Under the pieces are notes generated by a model, which saw nothing but the letters and a program-made list of their open reading frames with translations, made no database searches and was not told the origin of the DNA. Made by a program: the position numbers and the translations under genes. A stretch of DNA of 57,262 bases from Paracoccaceae bacterium (GTDB lineage: Bacteria; Pseudomonadota; Alphaproteobacteria; Rhodobacterales; Rhodobacteraceae). Positions 50,378-57,262 of this stretch are shown in pieces; position 1 is the first letter of the stretch, and the number at the start of each line of letters is the position of its first letter. The stretch lies in assembly GCA_947461435.1 (NCBI GenBank), contig CANHLE010000013.1:1-57262 (forward strand). Reading direction: 5' to 3'.

Positions 50378-51400
50378 TTAGCGTTTCATCATGGCAAGGC
50401 GAATCAGCGCGCGCTCCATCACCGCCATCGTGGGGGCCTTTGAAGACGAGCGGAGCGTCAAATCTGTTTCCACCAACAGGGCCAAAGCCCGTTCAAGCGT
50501 TCGCGCGCCCCAATGTTGGGCTTGGCGCTGCATCGCCTCTTTTTGCTTGAATCCGCCCCGCGCCCATTTCAGGGCCGCCGCCGGACCTGCCGGATCGCAG
50601 GCCGCCGCATGAAGTGTTTTGAAATGGCTCAAGGCCCCGATGCAGATCGTCACCGCCGAAGATCCCTGCCCCGACACGCGTTGCAACATCGGGCCCAGAT
50701 CTGCCACGCGCCCATCGGCGACCGCATGGATCAGATCATCCACCTCGCCCTCAATCGTGGCGGGGGCCAGCGCGGCCACTTCGGCCGACGTCAGGGGCAG
50801 GGAATCCCCGTGTTTGTACAGCGACAGCTTTTCCAGCGTTTGCCGAAAATCGCCCGGGTCAATCGCCCGCGACAGCCCCACGATATCCTCCATTGCCTTG
50901 GCATCAATCTGCGTCAATCCGGCCTTCTTCAACTCCGATTCGATCTCTTCGCGGCTGGGCGGCTCGTCATAAAAGATCACCGAAATGCAATCAGGCCTCT
51001 TGTCGAACAAGGTCTTGAGGGTGGATTTTCCGGTCAATTGCCCGGCCGTCACCACCAGATTGGCATCCCCCGGCCGCCACTCCTTGATCGCGGCTTCGAT
51101 CACGGCCGACAGTCCATCGCCCGCCTCTTCCAGCAAAACCACGCGCGGCCCCGGAAAGAACCCCGTCTCGCGCATCGCATCCGAGACAAGCGAGGGCGAC
51201 TTGCGCAAATTGGCGGCGGATATTCGGGTCAGCCGCATTTCGGCTTCGCCCTGTGGGCCAACAAGGGCCAAAACGGCTTCGGCGCGCTTTAACGCCACGC
51301 GCATCGCATCAGCCCCTGCCAGCAGCAGCCCCGCACGCCCCGGGTCAGGCTTGACAAGATACCGCGCCGCCTCTGCCCCTTTCAGGTTCATCGCAGCCAA
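50378..51400 (-). CDS. holA: DNA polymerase III subunit delta
   Basis: A 340-aa clamp-loader subunit. The N-terminal [28 protein letters not shown] is typical of alphaproteobacterial HolA, followed by the AAA+-like domains without a functional Walker A, as expected for delta. RAIDPGDFRQTLEKLSLYKHGDSLPLTSAEV is the characteristic middle segment. It opens the beta clamp during loading. It overlaps lptE by 13 nt, in the conserved leuS-lptE-holA order. Confidence 0.93.
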   Translation of the reverse strand: MAAMNLKGAEAARYLVKPDPGRAGLLLAGADAMRVALKRAEAVLALVGPQGEAEMRLTRISAANLRKSPSLVSDAMRETGFFPGPRVVLLEEAGDGLSAVIEAAIKEWRPGDANLVVTAGQLTGKSTLKTLFDKRPDCISVIFYDEPPSREEIESELKKAGLTQIDAKAMEDIVGLSRAIDPGDFRQTLEKLSLYKHGDSLPLTSAEVAALAPATIEGEVDDLIHAVADGRVADLGPMLQRVSGQGSSAVTICIGALSHFKTLHAAACDPAGPAAALKWARGGFKQKEAMQRQAQHWGARTLERALALLVETDLTLRSSSKAPTMAVMERALIRLAMMKR

Positions 51401-51876
51401 TCCGCCGCGCTGGCCAAAAGACGCGCCACGATCTGATCTGCCAAAAGCCGCATCAGGCGAGTCTTGGCGTCATCCTCGGCCTCCAGCCCCGCAACAGTAG
51501 ATCCTGTTGCGGAATACGAGGTGAAACTGTCCACCTTGCCTTGGGCCAAAACCGCGCCCGAGCCTTGATCGGTCAGGGTATAGCTGACCGATCCGACAAG
51601 ATTATATCGGGTGATTTCACCATCCTTGGTAATGCCCACACCCACCGGGTCGGTGACGATGACATAGGCCAGATCGAACCGCGCCGCCGCCGGGCGGCCC
51701 AATTGTTCTTCCAGCCGTTCCACCAGATCAAAGCCCAGCTTGTCCGACGGATCGGCCACACGGATTGCCCCTTGCAATCCCTCGGCCGGCCCGCCCGGCC
51801 CATAAACCGGAGCGAACCCGCAAGCGACCAGCGCCAGCGGGGCCAGAATCAGCAATCGGCGGTTAAATGACCACAT
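51388..51876 (-). CDS. lptE: LPS assembly lipoprotein LptE
   Basis: A 162-aa outer-membrane lipoprotein. Signal and lipobox are [19 protein letters not shown], with lipidated Cys. The mature part is a mixed alpha/beta protein ([25 protein letters not shown]) matching the LptE family, which plugs the LptD barrel for LPS insertion. Sequence conservation in LptE is low, so position between leuS and holA is the best support. It overlaps both: 14 nt with leuS and 13 nt with holA. Confidence 0.88.
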   Translation of the reverse strand: MWSFNRRLLILAPLALVACGFAPVYGPGGPAEGLQGAIRVADPSDKLGFDLVERLEEQLGRPAAARFDLAYVIVTDPVGVGITKDGEITRYNLVGSVSYTLTDQGSGAVLAQGKVDSFTSYSATGSTVAGLEAEDDAKTRLMRLLADQIVARLLASAADWLR

Positions 51877-54421
51877 TTATGATGCGCCCCGGGACGACGA
51901 TGATCTTCTTGACGGGCTGACCCGCCAGAAACTTGACCACATCATCGGTCGCAAGCGCGATCTTTTCAATCTCTGACACGGGCATGTCTTTGGGCACGCT
52001 GATTTCCGCCCGCCGTTTGCCGTTGATCTGAATGGGCAAGATCACCGTGTCATCAATCAACAGCGCCGGGTCGGCCTTGGGCCAGGGGGCCTGCGCACAA
52101 AGACCTGCGCCGCCCTGATACGTCCAGATCGATTCGGCGATATGCGGCGTCATGGGCGACATCAGCTTGGCCAAGGTGCGGATCGCGTCTTTCATCGGCC
52201 CGGTAGAGGCATTGGCCTTGGCCAAGGTATTGGTAAAGCCGTACAGCGCCGCGATGGCCTTGTTGAAGGCAAAGGTTTCAATGGCGCGCGTCACCTCGTC
52301 CACGGCCTTGGCCGTGGCCCGGGCAAGGTCTGCATCGCCGTCGCCGATGTGATCTGCGGGCATCTCACCGATGCGCGAACACAGGGCCCAAACGCGCGAC
52401 AAATGCTTGAACGTCGCCTCCGCCCCCGAGGCTGTCCATTCCACGTCCCGCTCCGGTGGACTGTCAGACATGACAAACCAGCGCGCAGTATCCGCCCCGA
52501 AGGCGCCGATGATGTTCATCGGGTCGACAACGTTCTTCTTGGATTTGGACATTTTGGCAGACGGGATCACCTCGACAGGGCGGCCGTCCTTCAACGTCAC
52601 GCCTGCCTCGGCGTGCACCACATCCTCAGGCAGGTGATAGACTGGCCGCCCGTTGGCATCGGTCGTCTTGTAAATTTCATGCGTCACCATGCCTTGGGTG
52701 AACAGCGCGTTGAACGGCTCGATCGCTTTGGCCGGCAGGTGGCCGGTGGCATGCATGGCACGGGCGAAAAAGCGCGAATACAGCAGGTGCAAGATCGCGT
52801 GTTCGATCCCGCCGATATATTGATCGACGTTCATCCAATAGGCGGCCTCGGCCGCGTCGGTGGGCGTCTTGGCATGCGGCGCAGTAAAGCGGGCGTAATA
52901 CCACGACGAATCCATGAACGTGTCCATGGTATCCGTCTCGCGCCGCGCGGGTGCGCCGCAGGCCGGACAGGCACAGTTGCGCCAAGTCGGGTGACGGTCC
53001 AGCGGGTTGCCGGGGATGTCGAAGGTGACATCATAAGGCAACTCGATGGGCAGATTTTCCTTCTTCTCGGGCACCACGCCGCAGGCGTCGCAATGCACCA
53101 CCGGAATGGGGCAGCCCCAATAGCGTTGCCGCGAAATGCCCCAATCGCGCAGCCGGTAGTTTGTGACGCCGCGCCCCACACCCTTGGCTTCGCAATGCCC
53201 GATCGCCGCCGCAATCGCCGCTTCCCCGGTTTGCACCTGCGGGCCCGCAAACCCGCGAAGATAGCGCACAGGCTCTGATTTCAGGGGCACATAGGCCGCG
53301 CTCAACGCCGCCTCGCTTTCGCCTTCGGCCACAAAAACCGGCGGAATCGCCAAACCGTATTTTTGGGCAAATTCAAAATCGCGCAGATCATGCGCCGGGC
53401 AGCCGAAAATGGCCCCGGTGCCATAATCCATCAACACGAAATTGGCGATATAGACGGGCAATTCAATCGCGCCGTCCAGCGGATGGCGCACGCGAAACCC
53501 AGTATCCAGACCAATTTTTTCCGCCGTCTCCAGCGCCTCGGCCGTGGTCCCGCCAAGGCGGCATTCCGCCAGAAACGCGGCAACCTTGGCGTCGGTTTCG
53601 GCCAAGGCCTTGGCCAACGGATGATCCGCCGAGATCGCGGCGAAACTCGCCCCCATCAACGTGTCGGGGCGGGTTGTGTACACCTCAAACGCGTCAAAGC
53701 CGGCAGGCGCACCCACCGTTTGAAAGGCAAACTGCAAACCGCGCGATTTGCCGATCCAGTTCGCCTGCATCAGCCGCACCTTTTCCGGCCAATCCTTCAG
53801 CCCGTCCAAAGCGGCCAGCAGTTCGCCCGAATAATCGCTGATCTTGAAGAACCACTGCGTCAACTCGCGCCGCTCCACCAGCGCATTCGACCGCCAGCCC
53901 CGTCCGTCAATCACCTGCTCATTGGCCAGCACGGTCATATCGACCGGATCCCAGTTCACGACAGCCGCCTTGCGGTACACCAGCCCTTTGGCCATCATGT
54001 CCAGAAACATGGCCTGCTGCTGGCCATAGTATTCCGGGTCACAGGTCGCAAATTCGCGCGACCAGTCAATCGACAGGCCCAAAGGCTTCATCTGCGCGCG
54101 CATGTCCGCGATATTGCCATAGGTCCAGTCCTTGGGGTGGCCGCCCCGCTCCATCGCGGCATTCTCGGCGGGCATGCCAAAGGCATCCCACCCCATGGGA
54201 TGCAGCACCGAAAATCCCTGCGCCGCTTTGTACCGCGCCACCACATCGCCCATCGTGTAATTGCGCACATGCCCCATGTGGATGCGCCCCGACGGATAGG
54301 GGAACATCTCCAGCACATAGTATTTCGGACGGGCCGGATCGTGGCGGGCCAAAAAGACCTCGGCCTCATCCCAGGCCTTTTGCCATTTCGGTTCTATCTG
54401 GGCGGGTTCATAGCGCGACAT
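51863..54421 (-). CDS. leuS: Leucyl-tRNA synthetase
   Basis: An 852-aa class I synthetase. HIGH region is [19 protein letters not shown] near 43-61, and KMSKS is [14 protein letters not shown] near 622. The editing domain has [16 protein letters not shown], and zinc-type cysteines occur in [15 protein letters not shown] and [12 protein letters not shown]. The start [13 protein letters not shown] matches the family. It is the first gene of leuS-lptE-holA-GST, with a 160-nt gap to the DUF3576 gene upstream that shows no clear element. Confidence 0.96.
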   Translation of the reverse strand: MSRYEPAQIEPKWQKAWDEAEVFLARHDPARPKYYVLEMFPYPSGRIHMGHVRNYTMGDVVARYKAAQGFSVLHPMGWDAFGMPAENAAMERGGHPKDWTYGNIADMRAQMKPLGLSIDWSREFATCDPEYYGQQQAMFLDMMAKGLVYRKAAVVNWDPVDMTVLANEQVIDGRGWRSNALVERRELTQWFFKISDYSGELLAALDGLKDWPEKVRLMQANWIGKSRGLQFAFQTVGAPAGFDAFEVYTTRPDTLMGASFAAISADHPLAKALAETDAKVAAFLAECRLGGTTAEALETAEKIGLDTGFRVRHPLDGAIELPVYIANFVLMDYGTGAIFGCPAHDLRDFEFAQKYGLAIPPVFVAEGESEAALSAAYVPLKSEPVRYLRGFAGPQVQTGEAAIAAAIGHCEAKGVGRGVTNYRLRDWGISRQRYWGCPIPVVHCDACGVVPEKKENLPIELPYDVTFDIPGNPLDRHPTWRNCACPACGAPARRETDTMDTFMDSSWYYARFTAPHAKTPTDAAEAAYWMNVDQYIGGIEHAILHLLYSRFFARAMHATGHLPAKAIEPFNALFTQGMVTHEIYKTTDANGRPVYHLPEDVVHAEAGVTLKDGRPVEVIPSAKMSKSKKNVVDPMNIIGAFGADTARWFVMSDSPPERDVEWTASGAEATFKHLSRVWALCSRIGEMPADHIGDGDADLARATAKAVDEVTRAIETFAFNKAIAALYGFTNTLAKANASTGPMKDAIRTLAKLMSPMTPHIAESIWTYQGGAGLCAQAPWPKADPALLIDDTVILPIQINGKRRAEISVPKDMPVSEIEKIALATDDVVKFLAGQPVKKIIVVPGRIINVVI

Positions 54422-54581
54422 CAGGGGCCTCATTGCAATTTTCAGGCGGGATACACCGTTGCAAGGGCCAAGGTCCAGTGCAAGCCCAACCAATCCCCCC
54501 GCCCCGGATCATCGCGCCATCAATTTGCCGAAACAATCACCGCCGCGCCCGAAAAACCACAAGGGGCCGCGGCATCGGGCC

Positions 54582-55142
54582 TTACAGATTCGAATCGGCG
54601 ATGCGCAGCTCACGGGCGCGGGACAAGATCGCATCTTCCACCGCGCGCAGGGTTTCGGCATCCACCGGTCCGCCCTTGGTTTGCATGGCAATCTTCAGGC
54701 TGCGCGCATCCAGCGCCGGATCTTGAATATAGATCGTGGCGCGGTACGCCCGCCCGCCGCCCGGCGGTGTGCCATAGCCCGTCACGATGACCCCGGTGAA
54801 CGGGTCAATCGATTCGATGGGAAGGAAGTTCAAAACGTCCAGCGCGGCCACCCAGATGTATTTGTTCACTTCCACCGTGGTGTTGGGATCGTCGGAATTT
54901 GAAAACAGATCCCAGATGGTCGATTTGCGCGCACCCGACGTTGCCGCGCTTTGGCTGGCATTTTGGGCATCCATCGCCGCCTGCGCGGCCAGTTCCGCCT
55001 CTGTCTGCGCGGCAGCCGGGGCGCCTGTGCCAAAAATGCCGCCCGATCCCGTGCTGCAGCCCCCAAGCCAGGCGGCGCAGATCATCGCAATACTTGCATT
55101 TTTCACAAGAATTCGCGCCTTTTTCTGATGCTGCACGATCAT
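54582..55142 (-). CDS. DUF3576 domain lipoprotein
   Basis: A 186-aa protein with a lipoprotein signal (SIAMICAAWLGGC, Cys at about 29) and a conserved C-terminal half: STIWDLFSNSDDPNTTVEVNKYIWVAALDVLNFLPIESIDPFTGVIVTGYG, a DUF3576 hallmark. A low-complexity Ala-rich segment (TEAELAAQAAMDAQNASQS) lies between them. It is commonly found beside leuS in alphaproteobacteria and its job is unknown; an envelope role is likely from the lipid anchor. The start MIVQHQKK is the most plausible of two in-frame ATGs. Confidence 0.88.
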   Translation of the reverse strand: MIVQHQKKARILVKNASIAMICAAWLGGCSTGSGGIFGTGAPAAAQTEAELAAQAAMDAQNASQSAATSGARKSTIWDLFSNSDDPNTTVEVNKYIWVAALDVLNFLPIESIDPFTGVIVTGYGTPPGGGRAYRATIYIQDPALDARSLKIAMQTKGGPVDAETLRAVEDAILSRARELRIADSNL

Positions 55143-55468
55143 TCGGCCCCCCTGCAATCTTTGCGCCTGTCTATCAACGACGCCCGCCCCTGCCAAGGCT
55201 TTTCCAAAGCAGGAACGCTGTGCCCAAGACCCCGAACAACACTATATAACACTATCTGTGCTGGGCGCACCGCGGCGCAATGTGGCGGTTTATGGCCGCA
55301 ATTCCGGCGCCCGTGGGGACTGTGGCAAGACTGCATCACGATTTTGCTCTTTCCCCCCAAGGCCCCCGTTCGCATTGCAATCGAGGGGTCAAAGTAAGAG
55401 ATACAGTTTCATACCAGTTCGGATTCCCCTGAATTGGGCCGCACCTTATGAGACAACGAGGGAACACT
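55143..55468. other. 326-nt gap between the DUF3576 lipoprotein and porin genes
   Basis: A divergent intergenic region of 326 nt that must hold the promoters of both genes. A tandem 10-bp repeat is visible, AACACTATAT (55238-55247) directly followed by AACACTATCT (55248-55257), exactly one helical turn in phase and in the only AT-rich patch. I see no gene and no clear -35/-10 pair for the porin, and no clear RNA. Confidence 0.4.
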
Positions 55469-56281
55469 ATGAAAAAGATTCTTCTTGCTACCACCATGCT
55501 GGTTGGCACCGCTGGCTTCGCAGCCGCTGAAGTTACGTTCGCGGGCTCGGCTGCTGCCGGTATCGGTCGCGACTCTGGCGCAGCTTTCGAAACCTACTCG
55601 TCGGCTGACCTGGACGTAACGTTCTCGGGCGCTTCGGACAACGGTCTGGAATTCGGCGCAACCTTCGGCGCGTCGGCTGGTCGTTCGTACGACTTCGGCG
55701 CTGACCCAACCGAAGCTTTCGCTGACGAAGACGGCACCTTCGGCATGCCGACGGTTTACGTTTCGGGCTCGTTCGGCAAAGTTGCGTTCTCGGACGACAA
55801 CTATGACATGTACGACGACGCAAACGCTGGCGGCGACGTGGAATACACCGGTACCTTCGGTGCGATCTCTGTTGGCTTGATCGCTGACGTTGACGCTTCC
55901 GAGTTCTCGGGCAAAGCAGATGCAACCTTCTCGGGCATCACGCTGCACGCTGACGCAGACACCTTTGGTTCGTACAATGCTTCGGCAGCCTACACCATGG
56001 GCGCATTCACCGCTGAAGTCGGCGTGAACGAAGACAGCCTGGCGTACATCACCGGCACCTACGCAGCTGGCGCGATCACCGCTTCGGCAACCTATGACAC
56101 CGACGCAGCCTGGGACGTTGCCCTGGACTACTCGGCAAACGGTATGTCGGCTGGCGTAACCTATGACGACACAAGCGCATGGGAAGTCACCGCAGGCTAC
56201 GACCTCGGCGGCGGTCTGTCGTTGGAAGCTGGTGTAAACTCGGCTGACAACGCATTCGTCGGCGCAGCAATGTCCTTCTAA
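55469..56281 (+). CDS. Porin (Rhodobacter type)
   Basis: A 270-aa outer-membrane protein with a signal peptide (MKKILLATTMLVGTAGFAAAE), a mature start VTFAGSAAAGIGRDSGAAF, alternating beta-strand pattern throughout, and C-terminal Phe (AAMSF) as recognised by the BAM machinery. The sequence is very acidic and low in positive charge, as in Rhodobacter porin. It is somewhat shorter than typical family members of about 300 aa. Codon choice differs visibly from its neighbours (frequent TTC, TCG, GCA), as for highly expressed genes. GAGG lies 8 nt before the ATG; a terminator follows. Confidence 0.92.
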   Translation: MKKILLATTMLVGTAGFAAAEVTFAGSAAAGIGRDSGAAFETYSSADLDVTFSGASDNGLEFGATFGASAGRSYDFGADPTEAFADEDGTFGMPTVYVSGSFGKVAFSDDNYDMYDDANAGGDVEYTGTFGAISVGLIADVDASEFSGKADATFSGITLHADADTFGSYNASAAYTMGAFTAEVGVNEDSLAYITGTYAAGAITASATYDTDAAWDVALDYSANGMSAGVTYDDTSAWEVTAGYDLGGGLSLEAGVNSADNAFVGAAMSF

Positions 56282-56303
56282 TCCTAACCGGATTGAATGA
56301 TGG

Positions 56304-56329
56304 AAAAGCGGGCTTCGGCCCGCTTTTTT
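56304..56329 (+). terminator. Intrinsic terminator after the porin gene
   Basis: AAAAGCGGGC-TTCG-GCCCGCTTTT: the stem of AGCGGGC/GCCCGCT with a UUCG loop is followed by TTTTTT. It starts 22 nt after the porin stop codon. A UUCG tetraloop and uninterrupted T-run make this the clearest terminator in the window besides the one at 18904. Confidence 0.9.
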
Positions 56330-56390
56330 CATTTCCGGGCTTTCGCTTGCCGCCGCGCTGTGGCCATCTGCGCCCAAAAGCGAGGCCCCC

Positions 56391-57044
56391 ATGTCCCTGT
56401 CCGACATTCAAACCCGTCTGACCGCTGCCGAAACCGCCCATGGGCGCGCGCCGGGATCGGTTCACCTGATCGCTGTGTCCAAGGTGCAACCGCTGGACCG
56501 CGTCCGCGCGGTTTTGGCCGAAGGGCACCGCCTTTTTGGCGAAAACTATGTTCAGGAAGCCGCCGGAAAATGGCCCGATCTGCGCACTGAATTCGGCCCC
56601 CTTGCCGTGCACATGATCGGCCCCTTGCAAACCAACAAAGCCAAACAGGCGATGGACCTGTTTGATGCCATCCATTCGGTTGATCGCCCGTCCTTGGCGC
56701 AGAAACTGGCCAATCTTGCCCAATCCAAGGGGTCCTGCCCGGATCTGTTTGTTCAGGTCAACACCGGGCAAGAACCGCAAAAGGCCGGAATCCTGCCCGC
56801 CGATCTTGACCCTTTCTTGAAAGAGTGCCGGGCCATGTCCCTGCCCATCTGCGGCTTGATGTGCATCCCGCCCGAAGGTCTGGATCCCATACCGCATTTC
56901 ACCGAACTGGCCGGGATGGCCGCCCGCAACGGGCTCAGCGGGCTGTCCATGGGGATGAGCAGCGATTTCGAATCTGCCATCGCAAAAGGGGCCACCCATA
57001 TCCGCGTCGGCTCTGCGATTTTTGGGGCCCGCAGGCCTGCCTGA
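56391..57044 (+). CDS. YggS/PROSC family pyridoxal phosphate homeostasis protein
   Basis: A 217-aa PLP-binding protein with a TIM-barrel fold like the alanine racemase N-terminal domain. The PLP lysine is in HLIAVSKVQPLDRV (about 25-38). FGENYVQEA, HMIGPLQTNKAKQAM, VQVNTGQEPQKAGI and GLSMGMSSDFESAI are the family landmarks. It maintains PLP supply and shows no known catalytic activity. It is transcribed from its own region after the porin terminator. Confidence 0.94.
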   Translation: MSLSDIQTRLTAAETAHGRAPGSVHLIAVSKVQPLDRVRAVLAEGHRLFGENYVQEAAGKWPDLRTEFGPLAVHMIGPLQTNKAKQAMDLFDAIHSVDRPSLAQKLANLAQSKGSCPDLFVQVNTGQEPQKAGILPADLDPFLKECRAMSLPICGLMCIPPEGLDPIPHFTELAGMAARNGLSGLSMGMSSDFESAIAKGATHIRVGSAIFGARRPA

Positions 57045-57047
57045 CCC

Positions 57048-57262
57048 TCAGGTCAACCACACCCGCGCATAGGGCGGCAGCGCCAGCCGATCCTCCTGCA
57101 ACGTCACCGCACTCTCCGACAGCGCATCGTGCCACAACCGAACCCCTTGCGCGCGCAGCCACGCCCCCGGCACGTGCTGCCAGCTTTCTGAAAAGTTGAA
57201 CAAACACAAGATCGGCTGCGTGGGCGCCGCCCGCTGCACCGCAAAGATCGCGTCCTGCCCAC
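57048..57262 (-). CDS. C-terminal end of a probable glycoside hydrolase family 13 enzyme (5' part outside)
   Basis: The frame stays open to the window edge; only the last 70 codons are visible. GQDAIFAVQRAAPTQPILCLFNFSESW resembles the beta-sandwich domain at the end of alpha-amylase or alpha-glucosidase/amylosucrase-type proteins (hydrophobic strand, then C-x-x-N-F-S), and the end LALPPYARVWLT fits their last strand. The catalytic domain is outside the window, so the assignment rests on this short domain. It converges on yggS with a 3-nt gap. Confidence 0.5.
   Translation of the reverse strand, partial: GQDAIFAVQRAAPTQPILCLFNFSESWQHVPGAWLRAQGVRLWHDALSESAVTLQEDRLALPPYARVWLT

Noticed and set aside
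1-57262. Mobile element, prophage, CRISPR array or defence system
   Set aside because: No transposase, integrase, phage structural gene, repeat-spacer array, restriction or toxin-antitoxin signature was seen; gene order and codon use look like core chromosome throughout.

Overview
The window looks like chromosomal DNA of an alphaproteobacterium of the Rhodobacteraceae/Roseobacter group. The pointers are high GC, a Rhodobacter-type porin, the gene cluster rsmI-yraN-gshB divergent from an LpoA-like lipoprotein gene, the order DUF3576-leuS-lptE-holA, and the pairing of TauE/SafE with a TIGR02186 protein. I see about 64 protein genes, two of them cut by the window edges. I see no rRNA, tRNA, CRISPR array, insertion sequence, integrase or phage gene. 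Coding density is very high and many neighbouring genes overlap by 4-26 nt.

Layout. 1-14.1 kb is housekeeping: a histidine phosphatase (cut), a glutathione S-transferase (GST) with an odd cysteine-containing tail, ComM, then gshB/yraN/rsmI on the minus strand facing away from the lipoprotein gene, glnD-murJ, a rhomboid-fold protein without catalytic residues, trpS, and an unknown membrane protein. 14.4-17.7 kb holds a class IV aminotransferase, a universal stress protein, a 52-aa ORF, an Nfu scaffold, tsaB and rimI. 17.9-23.6 kb is a nucleoside uptake and salvage operon: a BMP-type binding protein, a hairpin terminator, a double ATPase, two permeases and purine nucleoside phosphorylase. 23.7-25.4 kb is a sulfur-anion exporter pair. 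25.4-27.6 kb on the minus strand carries two hotdog thioesterases and a MATE exporter.

27.7-36.9 kb is a fatty-acid/acyl-CoA degradation block. It has two MerR regulators, an acyl-CoA dehydrogenase, a 70-aa protein, a GST, a thiolase, an NTF2-like candidate, a cupin, a two-cupin protein and the bifunctional FadJ. The genes are almost all tightly packed and could be co-transcribed from the promoter ahead of the second MerR gene, which has nested ACGT inverted repeats. The three cupin modules inside this block are the least expected part.

36.9-43.0 kb has a sulfotransferase-like protein, a hydroxyacid dehydrogenase, a CsaA-like tRNA-binding protein, proC, a YbjN protein, and (plus strand) an MscS channel and a flavoprotein. 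43.1-47.8 kb has two small envelope proteins and a polyamine-type ABC importer. 48-50.4 kb holds GAF, HPP, unknown, OsmC and GST genes. 50.4-55.1 kb is the DUF3576-leuS-lptE-holA cluster. The window ends with the porin, a YggS-type PLP protein and the C-terminal end of a probable GH13 enzyme.

I do not see a clear new multi-gene defence or mobile system. The best leads are the tandem cupins in the beta-oxidation operon, the rhomboid-like protein lacking Ser/His, the GST with a metal-site-like tail, a TTTGATCAAA palindrome shared by two transporter promoters, and several RNA-like inverted repeats in gaps.
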